A stretch of 64,000 bases of DNA, taken from Panopea generosa. Its lineage: Eukaryota > Mollusca > Bivalvia > Adapedonta > Hiatellidae. Every line of letters starts with the position of its first letter. Within the stretch, counting starts at the first letter, position 1. Both the position numbers and the translations under genes were made by a program. Of this stretch, positions 37,301 through 48,527 are shown one piece after another. The notes beneath the pieces were generated by a model. That model did no database searches and was not told where the DNA came from. It worked only from the letters and a program-made list of their open reading frames with translations. Where the stretch lies: assembly GCA_029582155.1 (NCBI GenBank), contig CM055901.1:8412874-8476873 (forward strand), written 5' to 3'.

Positions 37301-40300
37301 ATGTTATTAACCAAAAATGATATCAATCGAAATGTTAAGACTCGGTTTAATTGAGTCTGTTCAGGAGAAGTAATGAACCATGTAACACATGTCCTCTAGG
37401 ACCGGTTAAACCACTATCCTACGCGCCAGTTAAGACTAAATCAATTTCCCGCTCCAATTCACATATCGTTTTTGTCACGTTTTTGTGGATTTGACATACC
37501 AAACAATTCAGATTTTGTTTATTACTGAAAATGAGATGTTTTTTTATCCAGTTTTAAAATATTATTATTTTTACGACATTTATAGCGTTTTTCCCTGATA
37601 TATTTCCTTTAAGACAAATCACTGTTGAAATAACTTTGAATCCAACCAGCTTAAGCCCCACTTAACACCCACAATCGTATATAACAATATGAAGATATTA
37701 TACTATTGTAATACAGTAACACTTCGATGGCTCGAACCCGACGGTATTGGACAAAATAGTTCAGGTTAAGGGTTATTCGAGCCAAGTATTGTTTAACATC
37801 ATACAATATATGTGCGTGTTTATACATCGAAATAGAAATTCGACTGGAACCAAATAGGTGGTCCGAGATACATATCGTGTTCCAGCCATCCGTATTCGAG
37901 TTAACGAAGTTCTACTGTATAAGATTTTGCATATTGTATCATGAAAATAAGAATATTTTATCATTATATTATATCATGTTCTGTTCTGTTTTGTAACGTT
38001 ACGTTACATTACGTTACGTTACGTTACGTTACGTTACGTTACGTTACGTTACGTTACGTTACGTTACGTTACGTTACGTTATGTTACGTTAATTACAGTA
38101 CAATATGGTTCTGTGCTGTGCTGTGCTGTGATGTGATGTGATGTGCTGTGCTGCTGTGCTGTGATGTGCTGTGCTGTGCTGTGTTGTGCTGTGCTGCTGT
38201 AATGTTGTAATGTACTGCTGTACTACACTGTGCTGTGCTGTGCTGTGCTGTGCTGTGCTGTGCTGTGCTGTGCTGTACTGAGCTGTGCTGTGCTGTGCTG
38301 TGCTGTGCTGTGCTGAGCTGTGCTGTGCGGTGCAGTGTTGTGCGGTGCGGTGCGTAACGTAACGTAACGTTACATTATAAATATATAATATAAATATATT
38401 ATATAAATATAATATGATAATGATATATTCTTATTTTCAGGATACAAAATGCAATACTGTACTGTACTATATTATCACGTCACGTCACGTAACGGCACGT
38501 TCCGTTCCGTAACGTTTTGTTACAACACATCACGTCACATTATTATTATAATTATTTTTATTATTATAATTGTTATTTATATTTAAGATTATAAACATAC
38601 CATTAAAGAATCATTTAAACTATCGAAAATATGTGTATAGATATTTCATAAGTCTGCTTTCCCCCGTCATACCGGTAAAACAAAAATAAAAAATTAGACA
38701 TTTTTGCCAGATGACTGCAGATGTGCAACATAAGATGTGTTTCAACCATGTACTACAGTTTTGTCTCTTTTTAAAAATAGAAACAGCGCAATGGTCCCAA
38801 TACATACTACGGTATTCTAATGGCATACATAAAGAATAAATACATGGTCGTGGAACTCTTTGTAGCTAAACCTCCAATGGGGACCTAAAGTCTGGTTTAC
38901 GGATGTACCCGATCTTACTCCACCCATCATCTCAATATAAAACAAGACGATGTATATAAAAGTAGCCCATTAGCATATTTGGCGCCAGCATCGCGTCAAC
39001 GTATAAGATTTTTTCTCATTTTTTCCAAGCTACCATGGGTTTCTAATTTGTTAAATATGACGTTTCAGATAATAACGCTTGGGATCAATACACCCATACG
39101 GTTATAAATATGTAACGATTAGATGTGTAAACGCGAGTAAATTGGGTCAAATACGAAATGACATTTACTTAAAATTTCCATACTTACTATATTCGCAGGC
39201 GGAAATTATTTCTGCATTTTCGTCAAAGCCGGTTTTTGAACAATTAAATGCCTTCCACTTCCAAATGCTCGTATTTGCATATCTTATAAATCCAACACAT
39301 TGTCTAGTGTCAATGCCGGGGCTGATTTCTACACCTGTGTCTGTGGTATATGTAGGTATGCTCGTTTGATTAACTGTAAATAAACAGAAGCCATCGTATC
39401 AAATTGCTAGAAATGGTCTTTCTTGAGAAAAATGGAAACTGAGAACAGCGAAAATGACATTACGTGACACTTAACGTGAATACACGTGTTTACACAAAAT
39501 ATAAATGAGTTTCCTTTTCCTATATATATACGTATTTGTTTAAAACACTACTATACCTGATTGAAATATTCATTTGAAGCAAAGAACGCAACCAGGAAAA
39601 GACAAAAGGCAGTTTTAGTCTATTCATGTCGGGTAATGAAATACGCAATACCCGTCTGGCATCTCGTATCCAATTAAGCAGTATTCTATTTTGGGGCACT
39701 ACTAAATAGTGTCCAGGCATGCATTACAACACTGAAATCACATTTACCATGTTTACTTTGTACACGTGTCTCTGTATATTAACCTATTAACTACAATATT
39801 ACCCGGATAAAGGCATCTGTTGCCCTCCATGCAGCATCCCAAAGTTGAACAGTCTTTGGCTGAAACAACATTAGAGCAGATCTTCCCTGATATATTACAA
39901 CTAACGCTGCTATCTGTAATTAAAAAATATATATGCGATGGTTAAACCAGATAATTGAATTACAAAACAATCGTATTTTGTAGCAAGTAAGCTTGAGTAA
40001 TTATATATATTGTTTATTCTCATGTCTGGACATGTATACTTCTATTTCTGCCAATCAGTTTTGCCTCTTCTAGTTTTACATGGATGTTATAATTTTAAGT
40101 CCTTATATAATCAAGAGTATGCCAAATCTAATGAAAAATGCAGTGATACTTTATGTATAAATGTAATACTACGTTATGTATAGAATGCTTTTGAAAAACT
40201 GGCTATATAATTGCAATGTCGAATGTTTAACTTATTTTATTGATAGCATTTGATATGTGAAAGCAATATGCTAATCAATTTTATTACAGTAGTTAATAGT

Positions 40301-43011
40301 TAAGCAAAATGTATATGCTTCGATTTGAATCTGTTAGAATGCATCTGTCAGTTAGAATGCATCACTTATAAATTTCTGTTCAGTAATTGACAGAAAGTTT
40401 TCTGACTCACACAGAGGAACGTCCCATTGGAGGATAATGGTTGATTTCGTGCTTGTAGTTAATCTTATTTATGAAAAATATGTTAATACACGGATTGGCA
40501 TTTTTTATTCGTCAATGTTTTAGCATAACCCGATACTGGCCAATGAGCAACTTTAACGCGAGTCGTGATTTTAGTATTTGACCAACAAAATTAAAGAATT
40601 TTTCACTACAGAGACAAAATACAATATAAGCTTTTAAACAGAATATCCATAATATATGATGTCTGATATTAATGCGTATTTTTACTGCAAAGATTAAAAA
40701 TAAATATCGGCGATTATAGGTGAGGCTTCTTTAAATGCACCGACCTCTCAAAAAAGCGCGATTAAAACCGCTACACTACACTACACTACACTACACTACA
40801 CTACACTACACTACACTACACTACACTACACTACACTACACTACACTACACTACATAAGTCACCATCTTTGGTTACTATAAATATCTTATTAAGTATATG
40901 TTTTTAGTGATAATTTTCGAAAGTTAGAATACTAGTTTTATTATCTTGATATATGTTTAATTTGATACTTGGGATGCCATGTAAGCTATATACAATAAAA
41001 ATATCCGACTATTCCACTTTAAGTTAGTCTTACCTAGGCGCGTAGCCCAAGCTAGGAAATACCTTTTCAATATATTATTTTGGCATGTTTAATATATAGC
41101 CTTTTGACAAAACGGGGTCAGTGAATATATACATGTATAGGTATGTTATATTGGGATAAAAATATTTATAGACAATTTTAAAATTGTGAAAAAATCCTGA
41201 TATATTCTCTTTAAGATAGAAGTTATATGATTATGACAATGAGATTAAACTACTTTTAATAATCTTGAATACACGTTTGAGTGTTATCTTCAAATATTGA
41301 CGTTTATTTCAACATGGAAACACAATTAAGGTAGTTCGCGCAATCAGCAGTGAATGTTCAAAATGCGTTGTTTTGAAACCCGCGTTTATATCAACCCCGG
41401 CGTAATGATTAGATGTTAAGGTAACACAAATCGTATTTTATCTCCATGAAAGTTATAATGTTATCACAGGAAATTAAATAAGTAATTTAGATATGTTATT
41501 AAAGACAATTTTGAATTATTATTGATTATTTTACAAGGGAAAACGGTGAAATTCGACCGAAAAATACGCAGAAACCATGATACATGTACTTCTATTATAT
41601 TTAAAAAAGAAGCTTAAATGAAAGCTGAGATTTCATAGATAAATTGTACAGACGTTTGATGAATTACGCCAGATGTAAAGAAATCCGACAGGAACACCGC
41701 GAACAACCTTAAATCAACTTAATTCAAATATTATCAATTGTACCATTTTCGGTATTTCTCCAGAACGTCTTGTTGTCTCCATTGATGGAAAGTAGAAGTC
41801 CTGTCCTTAGTATATAAGTGGTGGAGTTGAAATGCAGATGTTGACCTTTAATGTGCAGATACCTTCTCAGTCCGATTGGATCAATGTTTTCGTGCAGCTG
41901 CACCAGTCGACCGCCAACTTTTTCGCATGCATTGTGTGAATCAAACCAAGTTAAGTTAGCTGTATTGTGCAGAGCATTGGAAACACATATGTTGGTGTTT
42001 TGGACAGGAACAGGAAAACATTTATGACTTCCAATGGTCGTACCGCAGTCGCTGTACACATATTCTGAAATCACATATAAACCATAAAGTACTTGATCTG
42101 CTATTATAACTCGTGTAATATACCGACATTCATAGATAATTAATATTGAGTTCTATTCTACCTGCATTTAACTTTTGAACTATAACAAAACTCATTGATT
42201 TATTACTGAACATGCTCCGTTTGTAAATCGACTGTTTGTTTTCCGTAAAAATACCTTGCAACTGAAATAATGATTTAGATTACTCTAAAGTCGGGCATAT
42301 AAATATATAGTCAGCAAATAGTAAAATAGTTATAAAGGGATGCCAGATAATTAGCTCTGCATTGCAGTGATTGCTTTCGAAAGTTGACAGGGGGCCGGCT
42401 ATCTGTGACATTCTGAGTATTAAAAAGGTAGCTTACGTATTCCAGTGAAAATAACAATAAAACGTATACTTGGACCCCGTAAACTCTTTCTTTGATATAC
42501 AAAATCTTAAAAAAGTGATGCGATAATGGATGGAGTCATTGTTTGAAGCTGTTCTTTTCTAAATTTCGAAATTAAACCTGGCTTTAACATCACAACAACG
42601 GTTACATTTTACATACAATTCCGCTTTAAGTCCTGATATAAGGTTGTTCATTTGCATCACAACTTTTTATCCTGTGGTCTTCTGACACATTTGTTGAAAA
42701 AACATGAAGCAAAATATGTTAATGTTATGCATATATGTGTTGTTATCCAGATGAAGATTATGTTTTATAGTTAAAATATAATTAAAAAAAGACTTAAAAG
42801 CCCTAAGTTCATGTTAAATTAGTTTAAAGTAGTTACCTTTTAACATATGTTGATACGAGTATACCTTTCACATAACGAATTTCTTTACTCTCATATTTAA
42901 AGATTAACAACACTTACTAAACCATGAAAATATGTTAAAAACTACTAACTTACCAACTGCTGATAAAACACTGCAAATAAACAAAAGAACAGTTGCTTGA
43001 CGGAACATCAT
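31264..43011 (-). CDS. Gene B: secreted or membrane-anchored C-type-lectin-like protein with inserted trefoil-like module and triplicated stalk exon
   Basis: Eight-exon model read 43011 down to 31264, all junctions GT-AG and all phase 1. The spliced CDS is 1296 nt (431 residues plus stop) with three stalk exons, or 307 residues with one; both are in frame. Order: signal peptide (about residues 1-19); CTLD N-half (about 20-126) with W-F-D-S-H-N-A-C, G-G-R-L-V-Q-L and F-W-R-N-T-E-N; trefoil-like module (about 127-163); CTLD C-half (about 164-225) with R-Q-C-V-G-F, W-K-W-K-A-F-N-C and A-C-E-Y; Ser/Thr-rich stalk; short hydrophobic C-terminus. Several N-x-S/T sequons suit an extracellular glycoprotein. 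EPN/QPD and WND motifs are absent, so the ligand is unknown. It is a tandem paralogue of gene A. An immune-recognition role is an inference from the domain family. Confidence 0.8.
31367..31470 (+). mobile_element. SINE family B, 5'-truncated copy
   Basis: Starts at the B-box (GATTCGATCCC) and continues with the family B body (TCATAAACAAC...TATATCCAGGAA), as at 29449-29535. It lies in the last intron of gene B. Confidence 0.5.
31521..31755 (-). mobile_element. tRNA-derived SINE, family C
   Basis: The minus-strand head GGGCCTAGTTAGCTCAATCT (A-box) and GGTCGTGCGTTCG (B-box) is followed by a body shared with 27765-27905. It lies in the last intron of gene B. Confidence 0.7.
33145..33330 (-). CDS. 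Gene B stalk exon, copy 3 of 3
   Basis: Third copy, 1941 bp from the second and apparently identical to it in coding sequence. It joins in frame to the last exon at 31325. Confidence 0.75.
35086..35271 (-). CDS. Gene B stalk exon, copy 2 of 3
   Basis: Same exon 1944 bp downstream on the minus strand (exon-to-exon spacing), with intact acceptor (TGTACTAG) and donor. It adds 62 codons in frame if spliced in. Confidence 0.75.
37030..37215 (-). CDS. Gene B stalk exon, copy 1 of 3
   Basis: 186 nt, symmetric. It starts K/E-C-G-D-T-W-P-T-P-C and then is Thr/Ser-rich, ending S-Y-Q-S-L-S before GTAAG. The only coding difference I saw from the other copies is a synonymous Thr codon. Confidence 0.75.
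37714..37917. mobile_element. Pogo/Tigger-like MITE (~204 bp)
   Basis: The left end CAGTAACACTTCGATGGCTC and the right end (reverse complement CAGTAGAACTTCGTTAACTC) form terminal inverted repeats, with TA on both sides as expected for Tc1/mariner-pogo targets. No transposase ORF. Confidence 0.7.
37990..38560. repeat. Composite pentanucleotide microsatellite
   Basis: (ACGTT)n at about 37996-38092 is followed by a GTGCT-type array at about 38112-38350 and short ACGTA/CACGT runs to about 38560. It is in gene B intron 4. The remainder of the intron to 39187 shows nothing recognisable. Confidence 0.9.
39188..39373 (-). CDS. Gene B exon 4: C-terminal half of CTLD
   Basis: 186 nt, symmetric, with a Thr-rich linker, R-Q-C-V-G-F-I-R, S-I-W-K-W-K-A-F-N-C and S-A-C-E-Y before the GTAAG donor. 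It completes the four conserved CTLD cysteines begun in exon 2. Confidence 0.8.
39803..39913 (-). CDS. Gene B exon 3: trefoil-like six-cysteine module
   Basis: 111 nt, symmetric. The pattern is C-x6-C-x8-C-x4-CC-x5-C, with S-A-K-D-C-S-T-L-G-C-C and C-L-Y-P-G as in trefoil domains, but the last loop is short. It is three codons shorter than in gene A, all between Cys1 and Cys2. Confidence 0.65.
40770..40855. repeat. (CTACA)n microsatellite
   Basis: About 17 perfect pentanucleotide units in gene B intron 2. Confidence 0.95.
41326..41712. mobile_element. MITE with TTAA-flanked inverted ends (piggyBac-like)
   Basis: TTAAGGTAGTTCGCG at 41326-41340 and CGCGAACAACCTTAA at 41698-41712 are inverted with one mismatch, and TTAA at each end fits a piggyBac target. 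The inner ends (GGTGTTCCTGTCGGATTT on the minus strand) match the element at 43135-44085. It lies just 3' of gene B exon 2, in the intron. Confidence 0.7.
41744..42064 (-). CDS. Gene B exon 2: N-terminal half of CTLD
   Basis: 321 nt, fully open. The acceptor TTTCAG is followed by E-Y-V-Y-S-D-C; two further N-terminal cysteines come before the CTLD signature W-F-D-S-H-N-A-C...G-G-R-L-V-Q-L. It ends ...Y-I-L-R-T-G-L-L-L and F-W-R-N-T-E-N. The donor is GTACAA, a weaker site than in gene A. Confidence 0.8.
42954..43011 (-). CDS. Gene B exon 1: signal peptide
   Basis: Begins with two ATGs (43011-43009 and 43008-43006). The second aligns with the start of gene A, so either could be used. It encodes M-M-F-R-Q-A, then a hydrophobic core and L-S-A-V, with donor GTAAG in phase 1. 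Confidence 0.8.
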
Positions 43012-43125
43012 GGGTTGTCTATCGCGTATGAACTTGCGACTGTGCTAAAGCAAGTAGTTATACGAACTCTTTATCAATAAGGAGCAGTTAAAGCTGGCGT
43101 TGTCTTAATCATCAGGTCATTCTGA
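43012..43125 (-). promoter_or_regulatory. Conserved 5' flank / proximal promoter of gene B
   Basis: Aligns with 14498-14625 in front of gene A, including TTCATACGCGA, the TTGATAAAGA GATA-type site (about 43069-43079) and AGCTTTAACTG. Regulatory function is inferred from conservation. Confidence 0.45.
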
Positions 43126-43134
43126 CAGTTAGGC

Positions 43135-44085
43135 AGTTTGCGGTGTTCCTGTCAGGTTTTTACATTTTACTTTTTTTTCCTTATAGAAATTATCAATATA
43201 AGTTGAAAATTGTTTTTAATAACATATTTTTTTTCGTTTGAAAAGGTTATAGCTTTTATACAGATAAAACGCCAATTGTGTTACCGTTACATCTAATTAT
43301 TACGACGGGGGTTGATTTAAATTTAATGCGGGTTTAAAAAAAACGTTTGGAACATTCATGCTCTGATACAAGTTCTTAAAATTCACATATGTTAAGCTTT
43401 ATTAATTTCACTACTTTTATAACTGAATAAAAAGAAGATGTGTTCACGCTAATTTTTTGTCATAAACTCTAATTCAAATTAAAAATGTAACACTTAAAAA
43501 ATATACGACGTTTGCTTGTTATTTCGGACGACTTCGTATTTTACGTAAGCATCATATAACGTTCTCTTGACGTCGTCTGAAAATACGGCCAAAAGTTGTT
43601 GTTTTTTAAGTGTTTCATTTTAATTTTAAATCTAATTTATAAAAAAGAAAGTTTTTTTCATTCGGTTATATCATAGTAAAATGAATAAAGTTTATCATCT
43701 GTGAACTTCAAAAACTTGTACCAGAGCTTGTTCCTGCAATCAGCCTTATATGTTCAAATTCGTAGTTTATTTCAACCTCGGCGTAATGATTATATGTAAA
43801 GATAACACACATTTATTTTATCTGCTTGAAAGTTATAAACTTATCACAGGAAATAAAATAAATAATTTAAAAATGGTATTAAAACAATTTTTGATTAATA
43901 TTGACAATTGTATAAGGGAAAGTCGGTGAAAATTGTCCGAAAAATACGGGGCGCTGTCAACGAGAAACTGCGGTTCTGAATCAACTAAAACAAAGCTAAA
44001 ACGAAAGCTGAGTTTTCATAGAACAAGTGTACAGAATTTTGATAATTCACGGCAGACCTATAGGATCACCGCAAACTACCTTAAT
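43135..44085. mobile_element. Longer relative of the 41326 MITE (~950 bp)
   Basis: The left end GGCAGTTTGCGGTGTTCCTG and the right end (reverse complement GGTAGTTTGCGGTGATCCTA) are inverted. The body shares GGCGTAATGATTA and TATCACAGGAAAT with 41326-41712. The left TTAA is degraded (GTTA). No transposase was found. Confidence 0.6.
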
Positions 44086-44760
44086 TCAAACTATGCATGG
44101 CTAAATGATAATTATGAAATATATCGTTTTCATTTTTTATATGAAACAAGTAAATTCATTATATATAAATAATTTTTTAAGAGAAACTAAGAGAACCGAA
44201 TTATTGTTTGCCAATGTCAAATTAATGTGTAACAGGTTTATAAAAGTATAAGCTGTATTGAATGCGTGCGTCTGTGTGTGCGTACATGCGCGTGTACGTG
44301 CATATTTGTGTGTGTGTTGGACACTTTATTCACAGTTCCACTGTTTTAAGAAGGTATCGTTATTATCACTTTTATTGTACTTGGTTTATCTTTTATCATA
44401 TTTCTTCTATTCTTTGTGTTTATGCTATTTTGTTGGCTGTTTCCTTGACTGTTATGACTAGACATATATTTTTTATGTTTGTATGATAAATTAACAAAAT
44501 AAGAAGTCATAAAAACACTTTATGAAATGTATGTATTGAAACTCGTAACTTTTGCGTAAAAGTTGCATATAAAGATATTACTTAGATGTGTGCTAACATG
44601 ACATTTAGACTGAACACCTAATACATAAATAAAAACTTAAGTTTGAAATAAAACAAAACAAGTAGAATAAAAGAAGAATAAATATGAAATAATGATTTTA
44701 GTGTTGAAAACGTTTTTGAATTTTAAGAAATGTTTTTATGATAATTTAAATAATGCAATT
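44086..44760. other. AT-rich spacer; nothing recognised
   Basis: Contains a short GTGTGTGCG-type run near 44260-44320. Small open frames have no motifs. Confidence 0.4.
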
Positions 44761-44836
44761 GTTGATAATAATAATAATGATGATGATAATAATAATGATA
44801 ATAATAATAATAATAATAAAAATAATAATATCAATA

Positions 44837-44898
<62 letters not shown>

Positions 44899-44980
44899 AA
44901 TAATGATAATGAAAATGATAATAAGGAAACTTTTCTGAGTTTGTTTTCTTTTTTACCTATACTATATAATAATGATACAA

Positions 44981-45038
<58 letters not shown>

Positions 45039-45045
45039 AAAAATA
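44761..45045. repeat. (AAT)n/(GAT)n microsatellite
   Basis: Trinucleotide runs: AAT-rich at 44765-44840, about 20 GAT units at 44837-44897, and AAT again at 44982-45036. These give spurious homopolymer ORFs. Confidence 0.95.
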
Positions 45046-45059
45046 GGAATTTCCCAGTA

Positions 45060-45639
45060 AAGAGGCAATAGCATAATATTTTAGTATGCCAGATGCGGAC
45101 AGGTATATTATAACATGTTTCACTGTATATATATGTGAGAGAGACAATACATCAATTACACCCAAACAATACTAAATTATTAAAAAAAAGAGTCATATAA
45201 ATTGCTTTAAACAAGAACGCAGTTTTTATTTCAAAAATGTAAAATAAAAGAATTAAATGAAATAATGAATCGTTCTGCTTTAACAGCTTAATTGTTTTTA
45301 TCAAAATAACAAAATTATCAGTCTTCAAGTGATATTTAAGAATTTACAAACGGAGACATTTTACTTCAGAATTCAGATACGACTTATCCGCTGTCGCAGG
45401 TTTTTACCTGTGTTTTTTTATATAAAATTATCTTCAACAATATAAACTTTGAAGATATAAGGAAGGGCTCCCGTAGCTAGATTTATTCTAAGTTAGAATC
45501 CCTTATATTCCATGTTGTTGGATCAAAGAATAATGAGATCAGTTTTGTCTGAACTTTATTCGATACATTTTAATTAGAAATGCCGTCAACATCACTAAGA
45601 AATTGTCCATATACGGATCAGAAATGTATTTAAAGTAAC
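45060..45639. other. Spacer; second half is the block B copy of 15440-15879
   Basis: From about 45250 it aligns with block A up to the start of the satellite, for example GTCTTCAAGT and ACATTTTACTTCAGAAT. No gene is seen. Confidence 0.6.
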
Positions 45640-46445
45640 TCACTGATACAACTTCTATGAGCTGAAGTGAACCAATTTTCATATGCTGAAGTGATACACT
45701 TTCTGCGTGCTGAAGTGTTAAAACTTCTATGTGCAGAAGTGATATAACTTCTGTGTGCTGAAGTGTTACAACTTCTGTGTACTGAAGTCATTCAACTTTT
45801 ATGTGCAGAAGTGATATAACTTCTGTGTGTAGAAGTGTTACAACTTCTATGTGCTGAAGTGATATAACTTCTGTGTACTGAAGTGTTACAAAATCTATGT
45901 ACTGAAGTGATACAATTTCTGTATGTGGAAGTGTTACATCTATGTGCAGAAGTGATACAACTTCTATGTGCAGAAGTGATACACATTATATATGCAGAAG
46001 TGATACAACTTCTGTATGGTGAAGTGATACAACTTCTGTATGTTAAGTGATACAACTTCTATGTGCAGAAGTGATACAACTTCTATGTGCAGAAGTGATG
46101 CAATTTCTGTATGGTGAAGTGATATAACTTCTGTGTGCTGAAGTGATACAATTTATGTATGGTGAAGTGATACAACTTCCATTTGCTGAAGTGTTACAAC
46201 TTCTATGTGCAGAAGAGATACAACCTCTATGTGCAGAAGTGATACAACTTCTATGTGCAGAAGTGATACAAATTATATATGCAGAAGTGATATAACTTCT
46301 ATGTGCAGAAGTGATACAACATCTGTATGGTGAAGTGATACAATTTCTGTATGTTAAGTGATACAACTTCTATGTTCAGATGTGATACAATTTCTGTATG
46401 ATAAGGTGTTACAACTGCTATGTGCTGAAGTGATACACATTCTAT
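45640..46445. repeat. 24-bp satellite array 3 (~0.8 kb)
   Basis: Same family as the arrays at 15880 and 24731, and in the same context as the first one (same left flank). About 33 units, many with the GTGCAGAAG variant. A block repeated with about 290-bp offset is visible (around 46000-46050 and 46310-46360, each with GTATGTTAAGTGATAC). Confidence 0.95.
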
Positions 46446-47105
46446 GTACTCAACACTGGGCGGGAGAGGCTTTCTGACATATAATTGGCTGACAATCGCC
46501 GTTAACACCAGCTCGTTCCTCAATTTATCATCAAAAACCTTCATTGTCCTCATTTTCAATTTTGTATCAGTCATGATTTTGATTCACTGTTAATATTATT
46601 CATATCTTTATTTATGGTACTTTCTACATTTTATCATTCCATATTTTGGTTCAGTCAGATTTCACACACTTCTTTCTTCCTATTGCTTATTCTATAGCAT
46701 TACTGTATTATATACTATTTATATTATTACTTTATTCAACCAATGCTACCTTTATATTGTGGAACAAAGCAATGGACGTTTTTGAAAAGTTGCAAATATT
46801 GAATTATGTATAACAAGAAATAGCAATCATAAATTGTGTTTATTTAAGATTGTTTCTCTTAAGTTCAAACCGTGGGTGTTTGGACAAAACACATGCACAT
46901 GTGTGAGATAGTGTCATTTATTTCTTCTTACATAAATCAATGCTGGATAGTACTAATATACCTTAAAATGTTTGTCAGATATTGAAAATAAGACCTGACA
47001 TCAGTAAGTTTAACTTCACGTATGCACATCACTGAATAATAACAATAATAAAAATAATGATAATTAAGAATGTTTTCACAAAGATCTGAAATTAAAGCAC
47101 TGGAA
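46446..47105. other. Spacer between satellite and LINE end; nothing recognised
   Basis: No counterpart in block A, where the satellite touches the LINE directly. Confidence 0.4.
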
Positions 47106-47720
47106 GATTACACACATCTTATAGAATAGCAGTAGAAGAAAGAAAATGTCAAATTTGTAATGTCTTGGAAGACGAATTTCATCTTATTTTAGAATGTTCA
47201 TTGTACAAAGACTTTAGACTAGGTTATATCAAAACTACTACTGGAAAAGACCCAATATTCCAACAATTATTGAATTGTTACAATCACAACATAAGAAAAC
47301 CGTAAATCAGTTTGCTACATACATATATTAAAGCTTTGAGAAAAGAAAACCAAATCTTCTTCTTAAATTGGTTTAACTATATTTATTCATTCAAATGTAC
47401 ATGTACACGTACACATAAGTCTGGGTATAAATATGGATTACAACGGAAGATAAAATCTTATAAAGTTTTTAAATTGATATTTAATTATGTACAGTATTAT
47501 TATAACATCTGATAACGGCGGCAAAGGAAAGTATGGAGTTACATTAGTACAGATATGTCTGAGTGATATCACCTGATACTTTTGACATTGTTTTTATGTT
47601 GCAAAAGGGAAATTATTACTACTGAATTGAACTCGCAATTGGCATCTTGTGTATGATTATATTGTAACATGTGTACTGATAAGCCTTTTGGTATTTTGTA
47701 TTGAATTAAGTATTCATATA
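47106..47720 (+). mobile_element. LINE ORF2 C-terminal end and 3' region, block B copy
   Basis: One frame reads E-E-R-K-C-Q-I-C-N-V-L-E-D-E-F-H, then L-I-L-E-C-S-L-Y, up to a stop near 47303. This C-x2-C...H...C arrangement is the zinc-finger-like C-terminus of CR1/L2/jockey-type LINEs. An AT-rich 3' region follows. Only this end is present. Confidence 0.7.
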
Positions 47721-48189
47721 TAAGAACTCCTATGTGTTAGTACCCCCAACTCTCCCGCTTAACAATGTTGTTGAAGATTATTGAAGATGCGAACAAGATA
47801 AGTTGTATACTTTGAACTTTGTTTGATACGTTTTATTACAATGATGTAGGTCATACTAGAGTAAACTGTTCATATAAAGAATAAAGTAAAACTCCAATGC
47901 CCAGGTTGTAAAACTACAAAAGGTATTTGACAGCAATTACGTGATACAGCATGTATTATGGTTATTACATGACATGTTAGTACAGGAAAACTGGTATCTA
48001 AATTACACTTTACTGTCACGTTGTATAAAATAAAAACACGATTTCATAGAATTGAAAAAAAAAATAAATTGAAGTGTTCATAACCCATAAACGTATATAG
48101 GAATGTATAAGTTTTGTTTGAGATGTTGATTTGATAATCCTCTTCTTGATTGCATGGCATTAGTGTATTTGTTTGTCAATATTGTCAAT

Positions 48190-48219
48190 ATACGAGGTGT
48201 GTTCAAAAAGTTCGTGGAC
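48190..48219 (+). mobile_element. Mariner-like terminal repeat relic, block B copy
   Basis: Same sequence as 20221-20250 in the same relative position. No partner end was found downstream. Confidence 0.5.
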
Positions 48220-48527
48220 ACCAGGGCTGCGTTCAGTTCGGTCAAACGTTTAATAACGTTAGCTTACATATTTTCCTAGACACTGGCTCAACCTCATATT
48301 AGCACGCACTACGCGATAATTTTAGGAAACCAGGCATTAAATGTGTTTGCTGTTCAACGGTGCTGGACTCAGTCCTGTATTATTTCGAACTTTCGTATCA
48401 TCAATTCATTTAAATAAAACATTATTTTTTTTAATAAACCATGTTTTATGCTGATATATTGAAGACGAAATATGTAGAAATAAAGGATGATACGTTGTTT
48501 TCCATGGTTACCAGGTAGTATAAACCC

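Larger units (their letters stand above)
31962..37545. repeat. Tandem array of ~1941-bp units carrying the gene B stalk exon
   Basis: Three units with period 1941 bp: the ORF at 32219-32413 recurs at 34160 and 36101, and the exon at 33145 recurs at 35086 and 37030. Between units a 242-bp piece containing an (ATT)n run is itself doubled (33629-33870 against 33871-34120). Divergence is very low. Each unit also holds a weak tRNA-like segment near 33490-33540. Confidence 0.92.

Noticed and set aside
44692-45074. Asn/Asp-rich and Leu/Ser-rich ORFs
   Set aside because: Trinucleotide microsatellite read in different frames.
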